Of a stretch of DNA of 64,000 nt, positions 44,941-57,238 are shown piece after piece. The DNA comes from Physcomitrium patens. Lineage: Eukaryota; Streptophyta; Bryopsida; Funariales; Funariaceae. Under the pieces are notes generated by a model. The model did not search any database. It was not told where the DNA came from and saw only the letters and a program-made list of their open reading frames with translations. Positions within the stretch are counted from its first letter, which is position 1. Each line of letters starts with the position of its first letter. Where the stretch lies: assembly GCF_000002425.4 (NCBI RefSeq), contig NC_037267.1:13027017-13091016 (forward strand). Direction: 5' to 3'. Both the position numbers and the translations under genes were made by a program.

Positions 44941-45510
44941 TGTCATAGACATACCATGTAAGCTAGTAATTATCTATATAAATAGGTAGAAGTCAGTAGA
45001 AGTAAGTAAAAATAAGTTAATTCTATAATATCTTCTATGGAAGCTTCCTAGAAGCTTTATAGATACTGCTTTGACTTTATAGGTGTCTTTAATTGACTTT
45101 TTGAATTAAAAACATGTTCAACAAGTTGGCCATGTGCCACACATGTTGTTAGCTTGAAAATCAAGCTAACTATGTAGCCTACATGTAGAAAAACTTGCCT
45201 TATAAGTCAAGGCATGTATCCTACAAAGTTAACACACATTGGAGGTCCTATAGAACATCGCCATGTAGCCCCTAGTTAGATAGTATATATATAGAGACAA
45301 GAGTAAAGCTCTCTTCACTCTTGTCAATTCCTTTCTTTTTTCTAGTCTAGTTTCAAGAGTCTCAAGTTTTCTTGTCGTTTGGCAATAAGCCTTTTTAATT
45401 TCTTTTAATATACGTATTTTCTTATTTTTATTTTTTCACTCTTTTTTTGACATGGATTTCATTATTTATGCATCATCTTTTAGTTCATGTCCGTGACCTA
45501 GTATTAGACA
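44941..45510 (+). repeat. 3' LTR of the chromovirus
   Basis: Begins TGTCATAGAC and ends about TTAGACA. It is co-linear with the 5' LTR, including the TAGATAGTATATATATAGAG promoter-like core. The last 20-30 bases diverge between the two LTRs, so the end is approximate. Confidence 0.9.
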
Positions 45511-46190
45511 TCATCATAGTTTGACAAAAATCAATTTGGTAATATGCCTTTGAATATTGTGGAATCTCTAAACTCTCAAAACTTGAAAGCAGATGAGATG
45601 CAGTTTATTCTAATATTGAAAATGATTTAGCAACAGCTTATGGCATGGTATAATAAGCAATGTATCATTGCCAATACAATTATTGAACCATTGTCAATTA
45701 GTGTAAAGCAAAAGATTAAATAGTCACAAAGATTTGCACACAATTATCATGTCATTTTGTCATCTAATATTACCTTTGAATGCTTATTGAAGTAATCATC
45801 TCATGTCTTGAATTTACCAAACTACACATGCACTTGCAAATGATAGTAGTTAGTTGGAATCATATATGTGTATACAATTAGAGCTCTGCTCTTCATGCAA
45901 CAATCAATTATGGACTACACTGCTTAGTTCCATATTATTTAAACTCAACAAGTAATTTATATTGTAGCCATCACATCAATACCATCCATTGAATACTGAA
46001 TAGAATTAAACAACAATGAAGTCAATGTTGCTCCAATTCTACCATCTTTGATATAACATCTACTTGGTCACTTAAAAAAGTATTACATCCATATAAAGAA
46101 TATTGAAACAATTAAAAGAATATTTAAATATAGTCAATGTAAGAATATTAGGCATAATTGCTTAACTTGTAAGAAACCAATTTGATTCCA
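45511..46190 (+). pseudogene. MURA transposase, 3' part (decayed)
   Basis: Continues the MULE transposase after the retrotransposon: SLNSQNLKADEM, QQLMAWYNKQ, a SWIM-type zinc region (NYTCTCK, then LVGI, then SALHATIN), YIVAITSIPSIEY, NNEVNVAP and a terminal CCHC knuckle (SQCKNIRHNCLTCKK) whose first cysteine position is tyrosine. It ends at a stop near 46187. Frames switch several times. Confidence 0.78.
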
Positions 46191-47659
46191 TTGCTAAAGT
46201 ATCATTGAATGTGATGTTTTGCTTCTGTAGAACCATCTTTGTCCACAAGAAGGATTTTTAATTTATTTTATTTCAACATTATTATTACTATTAAATCAAA
46301 TTTTTTTATTGTAATATATTAATTTTGAAAATATTTTTAATATATTTACATAGTTGCTTCAATATATTTACCTAGTAGTGGTTCAAGGAAATAAATTCCA
46401 TATTGTTTGCTTGCATATATGCATAAGTGTATGTATGTGCATGTACCTTTATAATGTGAGTGCGACTTATTGGTCATTGACAAAAGAAGATTATTTATAA
46501 TTTATTATTATTACTAAGTTTTTTGCCTATATTTTTAATAATGTGTGTGTTTGTATTTGTTTTTCTTCTAAAGCATTGATTGATTGAAGTTCCTATATTT
46601 GATTGTCCAACATAGGGGCTTCAATCTTATAATATAGCAATCTTATAATAATAGCAATATTATACTAGAAGTAAAATATAATATAGGTTTTTTGTTTTTA
46701 TTTTTATTTTTTTAACAATAATTATAATAAATCAATAAAAAACTCTATAACTCTTAACTAGAAAGCATAGTGGAGAAAGTGTACAAGTGAAATGCACGGC
46801 TATGAAGGAACAGTAGTTTGTGAATCAATTGACTTAAAAATAGATAAATAAAGTGAAAAAATCTAAAGCAATAAAAAGATATTCAAAATATGTACAATAT
46901 TATGTTCATTGAATGCAACTAAGAGTTTTTGGGCAATTTAAAGTGTATACAACTTTTTAATTCTAGATTCATTGTAGAAACTTCTTTAGATAGGTTCTTA
47001 ATGAGAATACTTTTTTAAAATACTAATATAAAATTTAAAAATTAGTAATTAGTAATATATGTATATTAAAAAAAATCACATTGTATTATCACATTTCATT
47101 TAATACTTTTGTTTCTTCCAAATGTATCAACAGATCTCAAATTGATAAAAATCAGATTTAGATTAAAGGAATTCTTTTGACTAAATAGAATAAGTTATGT
47201 ACTTATTTAAAAGATCTTATCCTATTTTAGTAATTAATTTACTTTGTAATATATAATTCAATGATTCTAAAATTATTATTGACTTCTTTAATTTACAACA
47301 TAATTTTAAATATTAATATTTTTTTCCATTCATGTATTTATAAAACTTAAAATTCTAATAAATTCTTTTATTGGAATTTTATTTTTTAAACAAATAAGAA
47401 ATAAAATAAAATTGCCAATTAGGTGACAAGTTATGGTAGGCAATAGCAAAAATTGTAATTGTAAACATGTCACTGAGGCTCGTAGTGAGGCGTAGAGGTG
47501 GTGGCATGCAAGCATCCATGGTGGTAATGGCAGCAAGCACTGCAGCAAGGAAAACATTGCTACAGCTAGGTACCACCAAGACTTGAGCAAGGCTAGACTT
47601 TTCCAATAGCCAAAAAGTGTAGAAAGGGCCACACCAAATTCTGTGCAGCACATGGTTTG
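46191..47659. other. MULE interior and inner TIR, no gene
   Basis: AT-rich sequence downstream of the transposase. The minus-strand open frame at 47330-47710 lies in the inner part of the TIR: its GTACCTAGCTGTAGCAATG block recurs near 36600 and at 58.95-59.11 kb. I read it as transposon end sequence, not a gene. Confidence 0.6.
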
Positions 47660-47821
47660 GGCCCCAATGGCACCTAAGAAAGAATAATTATAATATATTT
47701 TCACATTCAAAGGTAGATTTGATATTATGACAAAAGTGGGGGGATATATTTGCAGTTATCAAGAATACAAGAATATTCTTGATAATTCAGCATATTTGAA
47801 GGAAATAAATGATATTTTTCC
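47660..47821 (-). repeat. Right MULE terminal inverted repeat
   Basis: The reverse complement gives GGAAAAATATCATTTAT, TCAAATATGCTGAAT, ATCAAGAATATT, CTTTTGTCATAATATCAAAT and CTTTGAATGT, which matches 36199-36360 block by block. Confidence 0.85.
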
Positions 47822-48524
47822 TTTTTTTACTTCTTAAATGAATCGTGAATGTGGTTATCATGCATTACTGTTAAATTCTGCAAAACACTCCACATTGTGA
47901 CATTCATCTTTGGGAGTGGCAATTATCCTACAATGTTGAAGGGTTTCTACACTTCTGTTTTCCGAAATGTGTAACATGCTTAAAGTTAATGATAAGTTTT
48001 ATCTTTGCTTTTTAACAAGATGAAGTCTCACATAATTCTATGAGTACAAGAAAGCACAGAGAATGATAATGAAATGAACGAATTGAAAAGAAAAGAAAAT
48101 ACAGTTTTTGGCATTTCACCGACAGCTATTCATAAACATTCAAATACTCAAAAACATAGCCAGCAGTAGAGTATTACTGGGAAAGTATTTGCTAACTACA
48201 CTCCCAACTAATAGCATTTAACTGATGACGTTTACAGTAAATGAAAGCAGAAGCATGATCAGAACCGTACTTCAGTGCGGCAGAAACCCAAAAACTTAAA
48301 TTGTGCTGAAAGTGAACATCCTTCAAAGCCACATGTTGTTGAGAAGTTAAAAATAAAGTACACACACAGGGGTTAATCGCATGAAAGTGATTTAATACAT
48401 GCAAATCCAAACTAGTAACAGCATGATAAGATCATCAGCGGACAGTAAACTACTGACGATCGGTTTCAAATCCGAACATGCATCCTTAGTGGCAGTGATG
48501 AAGTAGGTTCTAAATTAGCTGGGA
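47822..48524. other. 3' flank of CHUP1
   Basis: No gene seen. It contains the presumed 3' untranslated region of the minus-strand CHUP1 gene next to the MULE end. Confidence 0.5.
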
Positions 48525-51500
48525 TTATTGCTCTTCTGGCTCCTCTTGCTGCTCGCCTTCTTCTTCAATGTGTTGGTCAGGAGGGTTACTAGGCCGGTTC
48601 GCGCACGCTCGTAATGATTCAAATGCTTGCATACTCTCAGGGTCGAAACCTCCAGCAAACTGCATAGAAAGTGAGAAAAAAATGAGTGCTTGAGATTGAT
48701 TGTTACCGTGAGCAAACTCGTCATTTGGAAAGATGGGCACACGAAAGTATTAAAAAATGAATCTGTTGTGATCGAATACATAAATTGTGCAGTGTAATCA
48801 ATAATATTCTTTAATAGGAGTTGGGGAATGAGAAGCAAGAGAGTCTGAGAATGATGTACCTGATGTACTCGGAACGCAAACCGAACGCCCTGTAGCAAGA
48901 GGAACTCGCGTACAGGCTCATTGAGAGACCCTACTTGCTCGAGCTCCGTGGAAACTCGTTTCATGTACAAACGAGCCAGTTTCACTGACGCCAGCTTGAT
49001 CTGCATTGGAGTGTCGCGTGAGCGAATAAAACGTCGTCATCACCAATTCACAACAGTGGATCAGTTGAACAATTTATACGAGAAGACAAGAGTATCATTC
49101 AAAGGTTGTGAGATTTAAGGAAGATATAACGCCTGAAAGAAAAAGGCCAACGATGTACCTTTCCAACGATGCCTGAATCAAGCATCCATTGGACTGGAAT
49201 ATTGAATTCCTTGTAGCGAGCCATAGCCATGTCCCTTGTTCTTAGCAGCCCATACACACTCTGCTCCGTTCTGCAGTAGCCGTGCGCCCCCAATGTTAAG
49301 CACAGAAAGTTTGATAACATGAGCAACAAATATTACGACTGAGATAATTTTCTACGCAGTATAATGCCAAAGCCTCACTACAGTTCAACAAATATTCAAG
49401 AGAATGCATGCTATTAAAATCCAACAAATTCTTGGCATGCAACTGTACGAACAATCCAGAAGAGAGACTAACTTCTCCAATAGAGTAAGCATTTTCTTCA
49501 AGGCCTTATCGCACGGCATCTCGGACTTGTCTTCGAATTTAGATACCTCGCCCAGCAGCTTCGTCAGATCCTGATACTCGAATGCAGCTTCACGCATTGC
49601 ATCAGCCTTGCCTTCTGGCCAATCAAAGTGCTTCAACACCGCTCTTTCATCGACCTATTTAAACAAAGAAAATCCAATCACCAATACCAAGTCTTAGATT
49701 GCATTCCGTTTACACAAATGGAGGCAGAAAGACCGTACACGCAATAACTAAGCTAAATCAAGGCAAAATTATCATATCGCCGAAAATTACACCTGTTGTA
49801 TACAGTATAAGTCACTACGTATCCTTGAAAGGTTAAACATACTAAGTTAGTAGCGATGAGGTTGAGCTAGTATTGAAGGCACTTGATATGTGTTATGACA
49901 TTGCTGGGATCAGCAAGCAAGAAATGAGAATTAGCAAGATAGATTACAAAATCAGTAACTAAGATGAACGTACCAAAAAGGAGAGCTCTTCATCTAGCCA
50001 ATTCACAAACTCCACAACATCTTTAATGTCACCATACACAGCAGCTCTCACTTCAGCTGCTAGTGACATGACAAATTCTCCTTGGGTCTCCACGTCAGCC
50101 TTGATCTGCATATAATAAAATACCATCAGTTTCCAACCAACACACCTAATTCACAACCGTAGCTATTAGTTTGAGAACGATCTCTTCATACAATATCAGA
50201 GCACTAAACTAGTCACAATCAACCCATGTACTAGGACTTCAACCAACAGATTCATCAAAGAAGTGGATTTATCGACTGAAAAACCGCTTACAGCTAGCAG
50301 ATGGGTCGATCGATTTTCGATCTCGCCGATCATGTTGTTGCGAGCCTCTGGATTATTTCCACCAGCAGTGTTGACTACAGCGCTTTTAGCGTCACGCTTC
50401 ATGAGGGACTGGTAGAACTCCACTACCTCTGGAGCTCTATGCACATCGTCAGTTTTTTTGCCCATCTTTGATAACCCTCCCATGGGTGGAGGAGGAGGAG
50501 GAGGAGGTGGCGCGCCGGGTCCGCCGCGAGGGGGTGGCGGGGGAGGAGGAGGTGGCGGCACTCCACCACCTGAAACTCCTGCAGATTGTGGAGCAGCTGG
50601 CACACTGGGCTGTGGCCGAGAGGGCTTGGGAGGGGGTCGTGGCTTTCTCAATTCCCTCTTCTCGACCTCAGCTACAGTGATAGGTTTGGTAATAACTTCT
50701 CCGCTCTTCAGTGCCGGCATGGTCTCGAGACCGAATAACTGCTCCTGCTGAATGCCTACCTGTTGCATCTTTTCTGACCATTTCACCCTCGGCACCTTTG
50801 GCATTTCACCTCTTTCTACTTGAGCTTTCTCTCGTTCTGCCTGCATTTTTTCTCTTTCAGCTTGCGCCTTCTCCTTGATGGCTTGTTCCCTCTCTATGGC
50901 TGCTTTGTGCCTGTCCTTGAAAGCTGGGTATTTCGCAGAAATCTCAGCTGGGACAGATTTCTCAATGACCTGGAAGGATGCAGCTATGCCATTGAAACCA
51001 TCCTTAGTAGTTGCTGATTGTGACGTCTTGATTGGCGCCAGGCTGGACATGGCAGGAGGATTAGAGTTGGCCCCTGAACCGCTAGGTGATGATAGGTTTG
51101 ATAGAGATCTCGTGGGAGAAGCCGTCCCATGAGATTCCGCATCGTCTTTGTTGGCCCCGTATGTTGTGATTTGAATCGAGTCGCTCTGATTTCTGATTAT
51201 TAAAGCCTCCAAGGGTCCCTTTGATGTCTTCTTCCTGCGACGCTGTGAGCCAGGATCACTTCTTGAGCTAGGGCTTCTCTCGTTACCTATCCCGTCATCT
51301 TTCCTTCCTGTCCAACTCTTCAGTCGCTTGATCAGACTGTTCTTCTTAGACAAGTGACCAGACACCGACCCAACTTCTGATGAAATGTCGCTATAATCTT
51401 CGGAGGGGCTCGAAGTTTCAGAAGAGGTGCTCTCGTAGCCGCTCTCCATCTGGTCTTTAGAGCGCAAGGCATGCAGGTCAGGGGCAGCGTACTGCAGCAT

Positions 51501-53560
51501 CAGTTGCTTTGCCTTCTCCTGTGACCTCGGGCTCAGATTCTTGTTCAAATCCATAGCGCTGACTTGACCCTCAGGTGCCTGATAATTGCGCAACTCGTAT
51601 CGAAGGCATGCATTAACCCACCGCAGATATACGAGCTCTTCCACTTCGGTAAATCGATCGTTTTGTAAGCCCTCAACCTGTCGAGCTAAATCTTCATTAG
51701 CATGTCGCAAGGCTGCAAGTTCTTCATCAGCCTCAGCCAGAATATCCTCCTCTGTTCTATTCTGCAGGTATTCGATGTCCATTTCTGCTGCGTCCAATTT
51801 TACAGTAAGCTCCCGTTTCTGGTATTGTAAATCTTTGTTCGTGCGCCTTAGTTCTACGATTTCAACTTCCATCTCTCGCAGAGCTTGCAACTTTTTCTCA
51901 GTTTCCAAGTCCCGTTTACTGCCGTCTTCTTTATCTGTTTCTAATGTGGCCAGTTTTTGCTTCAACTTTAAGAGCTCCGCCTTATCATCTCCAACTCTCG
52001 TATTCAATTGTTTCTGTATCTCCCTGTTTCGTGCACGCGCCTCCTCGAGATCCTTCCGTAGACCAGTCACGCTCGCGGCTTCATCGGCCAGCTTCGTTGA
52101 TCTAGCCTCCAGAATCCCAATTCTTTCTTTTAACTTAGCAATTTGAGAGTTTTTCTCTTCTTCTACCATTTCCAATCGGCTCCGTAATTTCTCTAGCTCA
52201 AGGTTTCGTCTTTCTAACCTCTCCTCCATATCCATTAGACGAGCGTTCTTCTCTTCCATCTCTTCCTCTAACTTCACAAGTTCAGCTTCTTGATCCTCAA
52301 GGTCATAGTATTCAAGAAGCTCTGCCTCCATCCTCGCTTCTTTGTTCTTGAGCACCTTCACAGTCTCCCTGAGAGCCCGAAGCTCCGCTGTAGCAGAGTC
52401 ATTTGCAAGGCTGTCAACATACTCATCTCGTAGATAGTCTGAGGAATCCGACACCTGCGATTTCTGATCGTCTCCATCATCATTGAATGAATCTCTTCTT
52501 CTTCCAGGACTCGGAGATCGTCTGCTACCCACTCTCCCTCCTCTATTCTTTGTAGTCTTAAAGCGAACATCGTCTTTGCCATCCTCACCTGGGACGGCCT
52601 TGAAAGAATCCAAATCTGCATCAGTGAAGCCATCTGCACCATACGAGTCCTTCCCCACACTCCTTGCGGAGCGAGGGCTTAAAATTCCCAGCTCTGCCTC
52701 ATACAAGATATCGTCGAATTCAGGAAGTAACAAGTCTTTATCGCCGTACTCACTTCCGATAAGACTTCTCGCTGGAGAACTTGGAGTTACTCGTTTCACC
52801 TCTTCCGTCTGCTAAGCAACATCAACAGCATTTAAATTCAGAATTTTGCAGGTATAAATGAAACTCATACATACACCACAATTAAAAAGCACACTGAGGG
52901 AAAAGAATGTCACAAAAAGTAAAAAGTAGAAGCCAAATTGCTCTCGCACCGGCGTTTTCTGTTGCTTTGAGCGAGATTCCACGCCCAGATTCTCATTCTG
53001 ACCCTCCTCGCGCTTGTCTCCATGATCTGGACCAACCAACGATGGCACCAATGCTTACAAGCTTGAGAAAGTGAGGAAGGTTTTGAGAAAAAAGGGACAC
53101 CCAATACCACTAACAAAAGCTATACTCAGTATTCGCCTTTCCAACTCCGGCAACTAAAACCACCACTGCAATTGTTGTATATTATATACTACTTGCCGGT
53201 GGAAAAATACATTTCTGAAAGAACGACACTATGTACTTTCAAAATTTCAAGCGAATATTCTGTTTGCACATTCCCAGTTACTGACCGAAATGAAAGAAAC
53301 CCACCAGTCCCAGTTCAAGATACTCTCCGCACTTGACTCATCATGGTGTGTGTGTGTGTGTGTAACTGACTATGTGTTCACGTGCTTCGGGAGCAAATGA
53401 AGAGGAGGAACCGAGCGTGAGAAATTGAGCGTGAGAAGAGGAAAGTACGAGAAGAATACAAACCTTCAGTGGCTAACTGCCCTCTCTTATTCCTGAGCTG
53501 CCTTCGGTAAGTGACAGCCGCTACAGAGCATGTCACCGCAAGGCCTAACCGCACTAACAT
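48525..53560 (-). CDS. CHUP1: CHUP1 (CHLOROPLAST UNUSUAL POSITIONING 1)
   Basis: Eight exons: 53560-53464, 53026-52950, 52808-50292, 50105-49974, 49654-49473, 49270-49159, 49000-48860 and 48659-48525, about 1130 aa. CHUP1 sits on the chloroplast outer envelope and promotes short actin filaments that move and anchor plastids. Residues 1-16 (MLVRLGLAVTCSVAAV) are the hydrophobic envelope anchor, followed by a basic stretch. A long coiled coil spans about 199-430, then a Ser-rich region. A polyproline, profilin-type segment lies at about 805-832, with two runs of nine or more Pro around RGGPGA. The conserved C-terminal domain starts at HRAPEVVEFYQSLMKR and runs through NNMIGEIENRS, WLDEELSFL, VLKHFDWPEGKADA, LLRTRDMA, REFLLLQGVRFAFRVHQ and FAGGFDPESM to an acidic tail. 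It is complete, with no lesion seen. Exon 2 is the least certain because the N-terminal region is poorly conserved. Confidence 0.95.
53345..53363. repeat. (GT)n microsatellite
   Basis: About nine GT repeats in the first intron of CHUP1. Confidence 0.9.
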
Positions 53561-54870
53561 GTACGATTCTCTATGTGATTCTGTTGGATTTTATTTACAT
53601 TGCCACTCTTTAACGCGCAGAGAGAACAATTCAGTTCCACCGTGTAGAATTCCCTCTTTTGCAAGGCTGCACCTTCCCTTCCACCCTGAGTTCGGGTTTC
53701 CGGCATCTACCAAAAACAAAATCTGCACTCGTCTCTTCCGGCGGTTGGCCTGTGAGCTCCAAAAAAAGCTTTAAGACATCCCTGCTCTCGAACAAACCAA
53801 TTCCTGCCGCAACAGCCACCCTATTCCAAAGCCCAGAAATTCCCTTGTTCCTTCATCAAGATGGGAAGAAAACAGCTTGAATTCTTCGAGACGGCAGACT
53901 TCCATAGATGTACAACAGCGGAAACAAAACCCCAATACTTCTGAAATCAGTGTCTCATTGACATAAACCAAACAACGAGTATAGCCAACAGCTGCGGGGT
54001 TCTGCAGCCTGTGAACGAAACGTCTCTTCTTCTTCTTCAAAGGTGAAACACCAAGACAGGACAAAACTGTGCCTCTCGGTCCATTGTGAAGCACCTCCAC
54101 GCCACAACCCGCTCCGGAACAAAAGAGAAGGCCACGACGTTCACCTGAGTTATCAGAAGTGCTCGTGTACAAAAGTGAAGGCCATGCCAGCCACGAAACC
54201 GCAGCGATAAGAAATGATCCACTTTTCCGCGAGGGCTTTACAATGAAGCCAGGATGCGAGCATTTCTCATGCTTCATGATCTGGGAGTGACTCACCTGCA
54301 AGGAGGAGTGGGTGGAGGGACCCGAATATCTATATTTTACTAAAAGAGGCTTCCCGACGATCGGATCAGGGCAGGTTGAGCGGATGGCGGCTCGCGATGC
54401 GGGCCACAAGATCTACGCCAGGACTGACTGGTCCTCCTCACAAGCGCTTCCCTCCCTCCGGCTCACTAGTCCCTCGCTCCCTCCCTCGCGCTCCTCTATC
54501 TTCTCATCCCCGCCCCCGTGCTCGCATCCACCCGTCATCCCCAGTCGCGGCGACGCTGCTCCCCCGCAATATTGTGTCGCTGGCTCCACGAAACCCTAAA
54601 AACTGACCCCTCTCTTTGACTCTCTCTGACTCCCAAAGATAGCCTCGTCTTGCTGACTGTGTGTTTGTACCCACTATTGCATGTTATATCGAGGGAGAAG
54701 GAGGATCTTGTTTCCCTCCTTGGATCTTCCAGTTGCACCAAGTGTCTTTCTGGGCTATGGCATGATGCTTTGTTTCAAGGGCTTGTGGCCTTTGTAATGT
54801 GTTTGTGGGGGGTATCTAGGACTTGGTGTTTTGCCATTCTATTATGATTCTTGTGTGAATCAAATGTGGA
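53561..54870. other. Upstream region of CHUP1
   Basis: Gene-like composition 5' of the minus-strand CHUP1 start, probably promoter and 5' untranslated sequence. A CT-rich block spans about 54440-54560. The minus-strand open frame at 53771-54409 is long but resembles nothing I know; an upstream UTR exon is possible. A (GT)n tract lies inside CHUP1 intron 1 at 53345-53363. Confidence 0.5.
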
Positions 54871-55576
54871 TGAATTTGAGCTTCTCTAGACTATGTCCCA
54901 CATGTGGAATTTGATTCAAACTTCTCCATCCATCTCCTTGTTTTGTAATCCATGATTGAATTAAAAATATATATTGCAAAGTTCATGTATACATAGAAAT
55001 TTTTTAAAAGGTTGTAATTATATATTATTTTTTGAATTATCTTATTCTTATTTGACTTTGGTACTAGCAAAGAAAAATGAAAACCAAAGCCCACATTGCA
55101 CCTTATCATCACTATCATACTTGCAACAATATTGTCTTCTCTCTTATTTATAATTTGTATTAATGTGTGGATAGTTCTTGTCAAAACATTATATTTAGCT
55201 TATATAATATTTTTCTTCTTTAAAAACTTACATCTGCATTATTTAATATATAAGCTAAAATATATTATTTTAGAATTATTTAATTTATTTTATATTATTT
55301 TAAATTCTAAAAACAGATATATCATATATTATAAGAAAGTAAACCTTCTAATATAATATTTATATTAATTAGGAGTTCTTTTAAAAATAATTTTTGTAGT
55401 ACACTAAAACATTATTATCTTTAAATTATAGTAAAACTATTCAACAACCTTATTAAGATTAGATTGTTTGGAATAACCTATTATATACATTGGTTCTAAA
55501 CACTAATCAAATAAATTAGAAATTTTGATTAAAAGATCTTGATACAATTTATAATTGGATTGCAAAAGAATTGACA
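54871..55576. other. AT-rich intergenic, nothing recognised
   Basis: The sequence falls back to desert composition. Open frames here are short and without resemblance. Confidence 0.55.
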
Positions 55577-56172
55577 ATATTGTGTAAATAAAGATTAGTA
55601 TACACAACAAATCAAGTGCTAAAAACCATCATCAAATATGTGATCAAAAATCAAATAAGAATGCATAACAATCACACTCTAAAAAAAAGATGAAAAATCT
55701 AGACACAAATTAGTTAAGCTATTTTTTAATCTACAAAGGAAGAATCCAAGAGTACAAGTGTATAGAAAAAATCCTAAACTTTACTTAATGGCTAAATCAC
55801 TATAGTCAAGCAAAATCTTACAATTATGAGCTTTTTCTTTTAAAAACACTTAAAAGACTTGGCTTGACAAAAATGTCAAGTCAATAGAATTTTTCTTTTA
55901 AATCCTCAAACCCTAATTAACACTAAAAAGACCAATTAATATAAAATAATTAGATAAAAATCCACTATAATATAGTAGAGTACACCCATTCAATATGATT
56001 TGGCACTTGAGGCCATGGTACATGACAAATGTTGTGTAGATAAAAATTGGCATACACAACAAATCAAGTAATAGAAATCATCATGTGAGATTGTGACAAT
56101 TCATAACTCCAATGCTAGAGGCCCTCCAAACTTTTGGTACAATTTTTCAATAACTATCACTCTTCTAAAAGC

Positions 56173-56219
<47 letters not shown>

Positions 56220-57170
56220 AATTCAACCTTCCTACAAAGGTACATTGCATAGCCAAAATGAAGTTGTTTATAATTTCCTTGGTAGTAAAGGAATAATAAT
56301 CCAAAGCATTTAGTTTGGACCAAAATCTTATTACAAGATAAAATCTTCAAACAAGAGATTGTATAATGGGACCACAACAAATGCTAAAGTATTTTCTTCC
56401 TTAAAGATCTCCAAAATTGGCTCAAAATCCTTTATACTAGACTCAAACAAAAACTTCACAATAAATGTGGTGGTGCATGTAGTGTGTTGTAAGAGTGTGG
56501 TAATGGGGATAATAATAATCAAGGCTGTATCTCTCTAGTGTTGTATTGTAGTAATAAAAACACATCAAAGCAACCTTGTATTGTACCAACTTCTAGTATT
56601 ATATTGTTTCCAAACATTGTTGGAGCAACTAACAACCTCAACACAAAAAAATAAAATTAAGGCCAACAATAAGAAACAATATCAAATACAATAATCTAAA
56701 AAAATTAAAAAATATTTTTTTTAATTATTTATTTAATTTTTAATTTTTTATTACATATTTTATTTTAATTTTTTATATAAAAAAACTTATAGAAGAGATG
56801 AATGTTATCAAGTAAAAGATAAAAAATCTAAATATAACTTAGTGAAATTATCTTGTACATTATATAAAAAGAATCAATGAATGTAAGTGTATAGAAAAAA
56901 TTCTAAACTTTATCTATTGACTAAATTACCATAGTCATGTAAACTCTTACAATTTCGAGATTTATCTCTTAAAAACACTTACAAGACTTGACTTGACAAG
57001 AATGTCTACTAAAAGGTGCTTATATATATAAATCTTCAAATCCTAGTTGACACTAAAGAGGTCAATTATAGTAAAATACCAAGTAGATGAAAATCCATTA
57101 TACTAAAGTAGACTACATCCATTTGACTTGATTTGGTCCTTGGTAATAAGTCATGTGACAACAATATAGC
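55577..57170 (+). repeat. Degenerate tandem repeat, two units, the second with an insertion
   Basis: Unit 1 (about 55577-56028) and unit 2 (about 56029-57170) share the order: ATTGTGTA...TACACAACAAATCAAG, AAAAATCTA.ACA, AAGTGTATAGAAAAAAT, GACTTG.CTTGACAA, GACACTAAA and ATCCA.TATA. Unit 2 is interrupted at about 56095-56800 by AT-rich DNA with a (TA)n tract. Each unit starts with a 9-bp inverted pair (TGTTGTGTA/TACACAACA in unit 2). A weak third start follows at about 57165. This may be an old transposon family arranged in tandem. Confidence 0.7.
56177..56217. repeat. (TA)n microsatellite
   Basis: About 40 bp of uninterrupted TA inside the second unit of the 55.6-57.2 kb repeat. Confidence 0.95.
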
Positions 57171-57202
57171 TTTAAAAAATATTAAATATGTCTGATATAT
57201 AT

Positions 57203-57238
<36 letters not shown>

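Larger units (their letters stand above)
39159..45510 (+). mobile_element. Ty3/Gypsy chromovirus inserted in the MULE transposase
   Basis: Two LTRs flank gag-pol with protease, RT, RNase H, integrase and a C-terminal chromodomain, in Gypsy order. The LTRs open with TGTCA and differ from each other at many positions, so the insertion is not recent. Numerous stop codons and frameshifts interrupt gag-pol. The 5-bp flanks are TAGCA on the left and TCATC on the right, or TAGTA if the right LTR ends a little earlier, so the duplication is uncertain. Confidence 0.92.
36199..47821 (+). mobile_element. Mutator-like element (MULE), disrupted by a nested chromovirus
   Basis: The left end starts GAAAAAATATC and the right end reads GGAAAAATATC on the opposite strand. 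The TIRs match strongly for about 160 bp and weakly for several hundred more. Between them lie two halves of a MURA transposase on the plus strand, separated by a 6.35-kb LTR retrotransposon. Without that insertion the element would be about 5.3 kb, a normal autonomous MULE size. Both transposase halves contain stops and frameshifts, so it is inactive. I could not define a clean 9-bp target-site duplication because the flanks are T-rich. Confidence 0.8.

Noticed and set aside
47330..47710. 126-codon minus-strand open frame
   Set aside because: It lies in the inner right TIR of the MULE, and its sequence recurs at other TIR copies, so it is better read as transposon end sequence than as a gene.
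50458..50751. Plus-strand glycine-rich open frame
   Set aside because: It is the antisense reading of the CHUP1 polyproline segment.
51586..52146. Long plus-strand serine-rich open frame
   Set aside because: It is antisense to the CHUP1 coiled coil and has no independent support.
53771..54409. 212-codon minus-strand open frame upstream of CHUP1
   Set aside because: No family resemblance, and CHUP1 has a good start with its envelope anchor at 53560, so it is not needed as an exon.
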